Source: an uncultured bacterium
Lineage (GTDB): Bacteria > Bacillota > Clostridia > Oscillospirales > Oscillospiraceae
Direction of reading: 5' to 3'
Assembly: GCA_949288405.1 (NCBI GenBank)
Contig: CASEKM010000030.1
Coordinates: 1 to 9,980 of the forward strand
DNA length: 9,980 nucleotides
Made by a program: the position numbers and the translations under genes. Shown one piece after another: positions 5,143-9,980 of this stretch. The first letter of the stretch is position 1, and the number at the start of each line of letters is the position of its first letter. The notes under the pieces are model-generated. The model searched no databases, was not told where the DNA came from, and saw nothing but the letters and a program-made list of their open reading frames with translations.

Positions 5143-6582
5143 ATGAGCTCAGGAACCATGACCGCCGCCCAAGTCCATAAGCAGTACAGCGAGGCTGTCG
5201 CCGCCTTCCGGCAGTGGCTCCCGGAGGGAGGGCTACGCCAGGCCGTTCAGGGGGAGGCGGACCGCTACTTCCAGCGCTGCGCCCTGGGGGTGTGGCAGGC
5301 GGACAACGCCGCGGCCATCACCCCCGGCCATGTGGAGTTCTACAACGCCATCTATTCCGGGGGAAATCTGTCCTCCGCCGCCCTGTACTGGGAGGTGGCC
5401 TCGGGAGTGGCCAACTACAGCGGGTTTCAGCCCCCGGTGTTCTTCCGGGCTCTGCGGGACTATGACCTGCTCCACCACACCTCCCTGGCCCGGCGGTTTG
5501 CGGATCAGCTGACCCTGATCCTGCTGCTGTTCGCGGCGGTGGACGGGGTGGTCAGCGAGGCGGAGGCGGGCTTTGTGAACGCCTGCTCCGACACCCTGCT
5601 GGAGCTGTGCGACCGGGACGGCCTGTCCGGGGACCGGCCCGCCCTGAAGGCGGATGAATTTGTCACCAAAACGCCCGGCGGGGAGAAGACCGGGGAGAAC
5701 CCCTCACCCCGGGAGGCCCCCCAGGTCCAGGAGGAGGCCGGGGAGCCCGAGCCCACTCTGGAGGAGCTGTTGGCCGAGCTGGACGGCCTGTGCGGCCTGA
5801 AGAAGGTGAAGGAGGACGTGAAGAGCCTCATCAACCTGGTGAAGGTGCGCAGGCTCCGGGAGGAGGCGGACCTGCCCGCCCCCCCCATGTCCCTGCACCT
5901 GGTGTTTTTAGGAAACCCGGGCACCGGCAAGACCACGGTGGCCCGTCTGCTGGCGAAAATTTACCACGCCATCGGGGTGCTGCCCAAGGGTCAGCTGGTG
6001 GAGGTGGACCGGTCCGGCCTGGTGGCCGGCTTTGTGGGACAGACCGCCCTGAAGACCAGCGAGGTGGTGCAGAAGGCCATCGGCGGGGTGCTGTTCATCG
6101 ACGAGGCCTACGCCCTGGTGAGCGCCGAGAGCGCCAACGACTTCGGCCGCGAGGCCGTCGAGGTGCTGCTGAAGAACATGGAGGACCACCGAAAGGACCT
6201 GATCGTCATTGTGGCGGGCTACTCCAAGCCCATGGAGCGCTTTCTCCACTCCAACCCGGGGCTGGAGTCCCGGTTCAATAAATACTTTTACTTCGAGGAC
6301 TACACCGGGGAGGAGCTCTTCGCCATCTTCCGGTCCATGTGCGAGAAGAACGGCTACACCCTGTCCCCCGAGGGGGCGGAGCGGATGAAGAAGGACCTGC
6401 TGGAGCTGTACAGCCACCGGGACGAGAACTTCGGCAATGCCCGGGACGTGCGCAACCGCTTCGAGCAGGCGGTGGCCCGCCAGTCCGACCGGGTGGCCCG
6501 GCTGGACGCCCCCACCCGGGAGCAGCTGATGGAGCTCCTCCCGGAGGATCTGACCGGGCCCGACGCCCCGAAAGAAGATTAG
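5143..6582 (+). CDS. SpoVK/CbbX-family AAA+ ATPase with TerB-like N-terminal region
   Basis: This 479-residue ATPase has a clear CbbX/SpoVK-type AAA+ module in its C-terminal half: Walker A GNPGTGKT (257-264), the family stretch SGLVAGFVGQTALKT (291-305), Walker B VLFIDEA (316-322), sensor 1 VIVAGY (355-360), arginine finger in GLESRFN (R377) and sensor 2 GNARD (431-435). The N-terminal half is helical; about 120-155, with FAAVDGVVSEAEAGF, resembles TerB-like domains. A Glu/Pro-rich linker (about 175-210) joins the halves. In Bacillus SpoVK acts in spore maturation, and CbbX remodels Rubisco; the target here is unknown. The start at 5143 has GGGGAG eight bases upstream. ATG 5158 is a weaker alternative. 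It is first in an operon with mtaB eight bases downstream. Family membership is secure; a sporulation role is inferred. Confidence 0.9.
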   Translation: MSSGTMTAAQVHKQYSEAVAAFRQWLPEGGLRQAVQGEADRYFQRCALGVWQADNAAAITPGHVEFYNAIYSGGNLSSAALYWEVASGVANYSGFQPPVFFRALRDYDLLHHTSLARRFADQLTLILLLFAAVDGVVSEAEAGFVNACSDTLLELCDRDGLSGDRPALKADEFVTKTPGGEKTGENPSPREAPQVQEEAGEPEPTLEELLAELDGLCGLKKVKEDVKSLINLVKVRRLREEADLPAPPMSLHLVFLGNPGTGKTTVARLLAKIYHAIGVLPKGQLVEVDRSGLVAGFVGQTALKTSEVVQKAIGGVLFIDEAYALVSAESANDFGREAVEVLLKNMEDHRKDLIVIVAGYSKPMERFLHSNPGLESRFNKYFYFEDYTGEELFAIFRSMCEKNGYTLSPEGAERMKKDLLELYSHRDENFGNARDVRNRFEQAVARQSDRVARLDAPTREQLMELLPEDLTGPDAPKED

Positions 6583-6590
6583 GATTTGTT

Positions 6591-7883
6591 ATGAAGATTG
6601 CATTTTATACCCTTGGTTGTAAGGTCAACCAGTACGAGACCCAGGCCCTGGAGCAGCTGGCCGTCCAGCGGGGCCACGCCCTGGTCCCCTTTGAGGGAGA
6701 GGCGGACGCCTATGTGATCAACACCTGCACCGTCACGGCGGTGAGCGACCGGAAGTCCCGGCAGGTGATCCGCCGGGCCAGAAAGGCCGCCCCCGACGCG
6801 GTGATCGCCGTGTGCGGCTGTTACCCCCAGACCCACCCGGAGGACGTGGAACAGCTGGGGGTGGACCTGATCTCCGGCACCGGGGACCGCACCGGCTTTG
6901 TGGACCTGCTGGAGCGGGAGTGGCGGGAGCGGCAGCCCATCACCGCCCTGGACGACGCCTTCCAGCGGCGGGCGTTTGAGTCCCTGCCCGCCGGGGGGCT
7001 GGAGGGCCGCACTCGGGCCATGCTGAAGATCCAGGACGGCTGCGTCAACTTCTGCTCCTACTGCATCATCCCCTATGCCCGGGGCCGCATCCGCTCCCTC
7101 CCGCTGGACGGCTGTGTCCGCCAGGCGGTGGAGCTGGAGCGGGAGGGGTATCGGGAGATCGTCCTCACCGGCATTGAGATCTCCTCCTGGGGACAGGACC
7201 TGGAGGGGAAGCCGGAGCTCATCTCCGCCATCGAGGCCATCTGTCAGGCCCTCTCCCCTGACACCCGGGTGCGGCTGGGCTCTCTGGAGCCCCGGACCAT
7301 CACCCCGGACTTCTGCGCCCGGGCGGCCGGGCTGGGGAACCTGTGCCCCCATTTCCACCTGTCCATGCAGTCGGGGTGCGACGCCGTGCTGGCCCGGATG
7401 AACCGAAAATATGATTCCGCCCGGTATTATGAGAGCGTGAAATTACTCCGGGAGGCCTATGACCGGCCGGGGATCACCACCGATCTCATTGTGGGCTTCC
7501 CGGGCGAGACGGAGGAAGAGTTCCAGGAGACCCTGGCGTTCATTCAGAAGTGCGCCTTCTCCGCCATGCACATCTTCCCCTACTCCAAGCGGCCTGGCAC
7601 CCCGGCGGCCAAAATGCCGGGGCAGGTGCCCAGGGCGGTGAAGGAGGAGCGGGCCCGCCGGGCCGCCGGGATCGCCCGCGCCATGCAGGAGGCCTATCTG
7701 GACTCCTTTGTGGGGGAGACCGTCCCCGTCCTCTTTGAGGAGGAGCGGGAGGGGCTGTGGCGCGGCCACACCACCCGGTACTGTGAAGTGACGGCCCCTT
7801 CGGCCCAGCCGCTCCACAACCAGCTGCGGTCTGTGCGCATCACCGGCCGGACCGGAGCCGCGCTTCAGGGGGCGGTCCTATGA
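6591..7883 (+). CDS. mtaB: tRNA t6A37 methylthiotransferase MtaB
   Basis: This radical-SAM enzyme adds a methylthio group to t6A at position 37 of ANN-decoding tRNAs, giving ms2t6A. The 430-residue length is normal. The N-terminal UPF0004 domain binds one iron-sulfur cluster through C10 (TLGCKVNQ), C46 (NTCTVT) and C77 (GCYPQ). The radical-SAM cluster motif is CVNFCSYC (C151, C155, C158) followed by IIPYARGR. FHLSMQSGCD and TDLIVGFPGETEEEF are further family signatures, and the last 60 or so residues form a TRAM RNA-binding domain. TLGCKVN and absence of the MiaB/RimO signatures favour MtaB over those paralogues. The start at 6591 has TAGGA seven bases upstream and begins eight bases after the ATPase stop. 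Its stop overlaps the next start (ATGA), implying coupled translation. Confidence 0.94.
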   Translation: MKIAFYTLGCKVNQYETQALEQLAVQRGHALVPFEGEADAYVINTCTVTAVSDRKSRQVIRRARKAAPDAVIAVCGCYPQTHPEDVEQLGVDLISGTGDRTGFVDLLEREWRERQPITALDDAFQRRAFESLPAGGLEGRTRAMLKIQDGCVNFCSYCIIPYARGRIRSLPLDGCVRQAVELEREGYREIVLTGIEISSWGQDLEGKPELISAIEAICQALSPDTRVRLGSLEPRTITPDFCARAAGLGNLCPHFHLSMQSGCDAVLARMNRKYDSARYYESVKLLREAYDRPGITTDLIVGFPGETEEEFQETLAFIQKCAFSAMHIFPYSKRPGTPAAKMPGQVPRAVKEERARRAAGIARAMQEAYLDSFVGETVPVLFEEEREGLWRGHTTRYCEVTAPSAQPLHNQLRSVRITGRTGAALQGAVL

Positions 7884-8506
7884 GTCAGATCCGCCGGGTC
7901 CACTGCGGCGATGTGAACTGCTATCTGGTCCAGGGGGAGCAGGGGGCCCTGCTGGTGGACACAGGCCGGGCCGGGTACGGAGAGAAGCTGCTCCCCCTGT
8001 GCCGCCAGTGGGATGTGCGGCTCATCGTCCTCACCCACGGCCACCTGGACCACGTCCAGAACGCCGCCTTTCTGGCCCGGGAGCTGGAGGTGCCCATCGC
8101 CATGCACCGGGCCGACACGGCGCTGCTGGAGGACAGCGAGGCCCAGCCCATGCAGGCCCACCGGCGCCTGGGGCGGCTGCTCCGGGGCCTGTCCCGTCGG
8201 GGGTTCCGGGATACCCTCCTGCCCCCCTTCCAGCCCGACCTGTTTCTGGAGGATGGGGACGACCTGTCCCACTTCGGGGTGAACGCGCAGGTGGTGGGCC
8301 TCCCCGGCCACACGGCTGGGTCCATCGGCCTGCGCACCGAGGACGGGGCCCTGTTGGTGGGAGACGCCATGTTCCGGCTGATCTCCGCCGGGCCCGCCAT
8401 CCTCTACGCCGACCGGCGGCAGATGGAGGACAGCGTGGCCAAGATCTGGGCCCTCCACCCCACCGCCCTCTACTTCGGCCACGGGCGGCCCGCCCAGGGG
8501 TTGTAA
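7880..8506 (+). CDS. Metallo-beta-lactamase-fold hydrolase
   Basis: This 208-residue protein has all the metal ligands of a glyoxalase II-like metallo-beta-lactamase fold: THGHLDH (H53, H55, D57, H58), H144 in LPGHTAGS, D162 in VGDAMF and H201 in FGHGRP. Two metal ions, usually zinc or iron, would be bound. It has no membrane segment, so it is cytoplasmic. The substrate cannot be told from sequence; small thioesters such as glutathione-like adducts, or other hydrolysable metabolites, are typical of the family. The start overlaps the mtaB stop by four bases, which marks an operon and coupled translation but not a shared pathway. The -35 of a promoter for the next gene overlaps its stop codon. 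Confidence 0.9.
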   Translation: MSQIRRVHCGDVNCYLVQGEQGALLVDTGRAGYGEKLLPLCRQWDVRLIVLTHGHLDHVQNAAFLARELEVPIAMHRADTALLEDSEAQPMQAHRRLGRLLRGLSRRGFRDTLLPPFQPDLFLEDGDDLSHFGVNAQVVGLPGHTAGSIGLRTEDGALLVGDAMFRLISAGPAILYADRRQMEDSVAKIWALHPTALYFGHGRPAQGL

Positions 8507-8529
8507 AAACAGAAAAAACCGATTATACT
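8501..8529 (+). promoter_or_regulatory. Candidate promoter for the 72-residue gene
   Basis: TTGTAA (8501-8506) and TATACT (8524-8529) are 17 bases apart. The -10 matches at five of six bases and the -35 at four. The site starts at the end of the hydrolase gene, so the small gene can be expressed apart from the operon as well as by read-through; no terminator lies between them. Confidence 0.5.
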
Positions 8530-8569
8530 ACTAAGCGAGTTGAAGCTGAATGCGGGAGGAGGTGACCCC

Positions 8570-8788
8570 ATGACGCGCGCAGAATTTGACGCCATCTTTG
8601 AGAAGTGCAAGAAGAAATATTTGCCCACCAACCAGGCGGAGATCCAGAAAAAGCTGGGCCAGTTTGCCGACAAGGACGGAAAGGTGTCCGCCCAGGCCCT
8701 GGCCATCTTCTCCTTTATTGAGACGGTCCAGTATACCAACGACATGCTGTACGCCGTGCTGTCCGAAGCCCTGGACGTGGAAGATTGA
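8570..8788 (+). CDS. Small hypothetical protein (72 residues)
   Basis: I do not recognise this protein. The start at 8570 is chosen because AGGAGGTGA lies just upstream (seven bases from AGGAGG), one of the best ribosome binding sites in the window. An in-frame ATG at 8540 has no such site. The product is hydrophilic and probably all-helical, with a Lys-rich first half (FEKCKKKYL) and an acidic end (SEALDVED). It has a single cysteine, no membrane segment and no signal peptide. DKDGKVS (37-43) recalls an EF-hand loop but lacks the full twelve-residue ligand pattern. It sits after the metallo-hydrolase with its own promoter. A small cytoplasmic regulatory or adaptor protein is possible but unsupported. 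Confidence 0.75.
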   Translation: MTRAEFDAIFEKCKKKYLPTNQAEIQKKLGQFADKDGKVSAQALAIFSFIETVQYTNDMLYAVLSEALDVED

Positions 8789-8794
8789 CTGTCC

Positions 8795-8826
8795 GCGCCG
8801 CCCTCTGAACGGACGGCGCTGTTATT
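8795..8826 (+). terminator. Possible terminator after the 72-residue gene
   Basis: GCGCCGCCC (8795-8803) pairs with GGACGGCGC (8811-8819) with one mismatch across a seven-base loop, six bases after the stop codon. The following bases (TGTTATT) are only moderately T-rich, so termination may be partial. Confidence 0.5.
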
Positions 8827-8912
8827 GCATCCTTTTCCCGTCTATCACATGTGGGCTGATTGGGACAAAAATCCGGCAGCCGAAAAAATGACGAAGCTAT
8901 GCAGCCGGCATA

Positions 8913-8941
8913 TTGTTTATGACCGGCTTCCATGTTAAAAT
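8913..8941 (+). promoter_or_regulatory. Candidate promoter for the acidic orphan gene
   Basis: TTGTTT (8913-8918) and TAAAAT (8936-8941) are 17 bases apart. The -10 is good and the -35 weak. The intergenic region 8789-8976 otherwise holds only the weak hairpin at its left end. Confidence 0.5.
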
Positions 8942-8976
8942 AATCCTATCACTCTTGCAGAGAAAGGAGAATTTTT

Positions 8977-9834
8977 ATGCATTATTTTGGCGAACTGGAA
9001 TTGGCGGTCCACGGCAAAGCGGAGACTTTACAGAACATTCCGTTTGAGGAAATCACCGAAGCTGCCTTGGAAGCGCGCCAAAAGGCGTGGAATTATCCTG
9101 GTGACGTGGAGCACAATTTGGAGAAATTTCTTCATAAGATGAAGTCCGAGGTAAAACGGGTTCTCCAGGACCCGTCGGAGGATGGAATAGAAGTCTTCTA
9201 CCTCCAGACAGAGTTTGACGGCGCCCCCATTGAGATGGACTGTCTGGAACTGCTGATGCGCCGGTATCCGGAGTTGGAGGCGGCTGTGGTAGCCAACGTG
9301 GAATTCGACACCGCCGATCCTTCCGGCACAGAGTGGTTTACCTTCTACTCTCCTGCTGGGTCAGAGCAGCTGAGCGGTTCCCTCCCTTTTAACGGGTTTG
9401 GGGAGCCGGTGCGGCCCAGCCATCTCTCTGTCCGCGCCCTGGACGGGACAGTTTATGCGTTCTCGCTCCAGGGGCTGGCTGAATTGCTGGCCCAGAGCGA
9501 TCCGGAGTACGGCCAGGACCACGACGAGGAAGTCATTGAGGACTATAAGATTGAGTTGTCCTACTCCCCCGATTTCCCCGGTATCTCTCTGAATTTGATT
9601 CGCACTCCAGACGGCCAGTGGGGTATTGTGGAGGACGATTTGGAGGATCTTGAGGACTGTGAGGCTGTGGAAGTGGACGGTCAAGTCTACTACTGCGGCA
9701 GCGACGGCAGCGACTACTTCTGTGGCTGGGATTGGAACTGGTCTGCCGTCCAGGATGACTGGGGATTTCCTCCGGAAGCGGACTGGATTCCTTTCGACCT
9801 GGAAAACAACGACTTTTCCTCCGACAAGGAGTAG
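8977..9834 (+). CDS. Acidic hypothetical protein (285 residues)
   Basis: I do not recognise this family. The start at 8977 has AAAGGAG seven bases upstream. The protein is strongly acidic, notably DHDEEVIEDYK (about 181-191), EDDLEDLEDCEAVEVD (about 219-234) and the tail FDLENNDFSSDKE. It has an aromatic-rich C-terminal stretch (YFCGWDWNWSAVQDDWGF, about 248-265) and no signal peptide or membrane segment. The first third looks helical and the remainder beta-rich, suggesting a soluble cytoplasmic protein. Codon choice is less GC-biased than in neighbouring genes, with many AT-ending codons, which hints at later acquisition. It has its own promoter and terminator and is followed by a probable insertion sequence. 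A decoy, immunity or inhibitor role would suit such an acidic orphan, but nothing in the sequence proves it. Confidence 0.85.
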   Translation: MHYFGELELAVHGKAETLQNIPFEEITEAALEARQKAWNYPGDVEHNLEKFLHKMKSEVKRVLQDPSEDGIEVFYLQTEFDGAPIEMDCLELLMRRYPELEAAVVANVEFDTADPSGTEWFTFYSPAGSEQLSGSLPFNGFGEPVRPSHLSVRALDGTVYAFSLQGLAELLAQSDPEYGQDHDEEVIEDYKIELSYSPDFPGISLNLIRTPDGQWGIVEDDLEDLEDCEAVEVDGQVYYCGSDGSDYFCGWDWNWSAVQDDWGFPPEADWIPFDLENNDFSSDKE

Positions 9835-9848
9835 TAATCCCGCGTTGG

Positions 9849-9885
9849 AAAATGGATGAGCGCCAAAGACGCTCATCCATTTTTT
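9849..9885 (+). terminator. Intrinsic terminator of the acidic orphan gene
   Basis: A 14-base-pair stem (9849-9862 with 9870-9883, including the A/T flanks) with a seven-base loop runs into a T-tract at 9880-9885, starting 14 bases after the stop codon. Confidence 0.92.
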
Positions 9886-9895
9886 GTATAAAGAA

Positions 9896-9980
9896 AACCA
9901 CTCGCTAGGCGAGTGGTTCCAAAGAAGCCTAATGGCGATGAAGTAGACAGAAAAACTCCCTTTGCTTTAGAGTAAAGGTG
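9896..9980 (+). mobile_element. Possible left end of an IS200/IS605-type insertion sequence (cut by window edge)
   Basis: A perfect ten-base-pair hairpin (9896-9905 with 9909-9918, loop TAG) is followed by about 30 bases and then AAAAACTCCCTTTG (9951-9964). The layout (subterminal hairpin, then a CTCCC stretch able to pair with a GGGAG ribosome binding site ahead of tnpA) resembles the left ends of IS200-like elements from Clostridia as I recall them. The transposase would lie beyond 9980. Alternatively the hairpin, followed on the minus strand by TTTTCTTT, could be a terminator for a leftward gene. Confidence 0.4.

Noticed and set aside
6339..6590. Extension of the mtaB frame upstream to 6339
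   Set aside because: It overlaps the ATPase gene in another frame; the family N-terminus (MKIAFYTLGCKVN) begins at 6591.
8540..8569. Earlier ATG for the 72-residue gene
   Set aside because: It lacks a ribosome binding site, whereas 8570 follows AGGAGGTGA at proper spacing.
8606..8720. EF-hand calcium site in the small protein (DKDGKVS)
   Set aside because: Only part of the twelve-residue loop pattern is present and the flanking helices are not a clear EF-hand pair.
9929..9980. Leftward 16-codon frame ending at TAG 9931-9929, which could be the 3' end of a gene
   Set aside because: Too short to judge and without a recognisable motif; the hairpin and CTCCC stretch fit an IS200 left end somewhat better. 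Not excluded.

Overview
The window is GC-rich Firmicutes-type DNA. Strong AGGAGG-like ribosome binding sites, TTGACA/TATAAT promoters with 17-bp spacers, an oxygen-independent ribonucleotide reductase (nrdD) under NrdR boxes, a SpoVK-like sporulation ATPase and many short palindromes between genes all fit a gut anaerobe of the Oscillospiraceae (Flavonifractor/Lawsonibacter-like). The taxon is inferred from gene content and style, not from a marker gene.

Layout. At 1-836 (minus) lies the N-terminal part of nrdD, running off the left edge; its promoter and two NrdR boxes are at 910-981. From about 1000 to 1997 there is no conventional gene. This stretch holds a leftward palindrome with a T-run, a candidate rightward promoter, four hairpin units sharing a CCCTACRG motif (1202-1404), and two arrays of five near-perfect hairpins each (A, 1594-1744; B, 1855-1972). 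Between the arrays sits a second copy of the first 18 codons of mnmG, closed by an in-frame TAA. The intact mnmG (tRNA wobble-uridine modification) is at 1998-3875 and converges on a membrane-anchored zinc-ribbon/Ig-like/SH3b protein (3961-4869, minus), with a 14-bp terminator hairpin between them.

A divergent promoter region (about 4930-5062) then drives a three-gene rightward operon: a SpoVK/CbbX-type AAA+ ATPase (5143-6582), the tRNA methylthiotransferase mtaB (6591-7883) and an overlapping metallo-beta-lactamase-fold hydrolase (7880-8506). A 72-residue hypothetical protein follows with its own promoter and a strong ribosome binding site (8570-8788). An acidic 285-residue orphan protein (8977-9834), visibly less GC-rich than its neighbours, has its own promoter and a textbook terminator. 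The last 85 bases look like the left end of an IS200/IS605-type insertion sequence.

Two genes, mnmG and mtaB, modify tRNA anticodon-loop bases. The rest are housekeeping or accessory functions without an obvious joint pathway. The most unusual region is 1590-2051, where the 5' end of an otherwise conserved gene is duplicated in frame around hairpin arrays.
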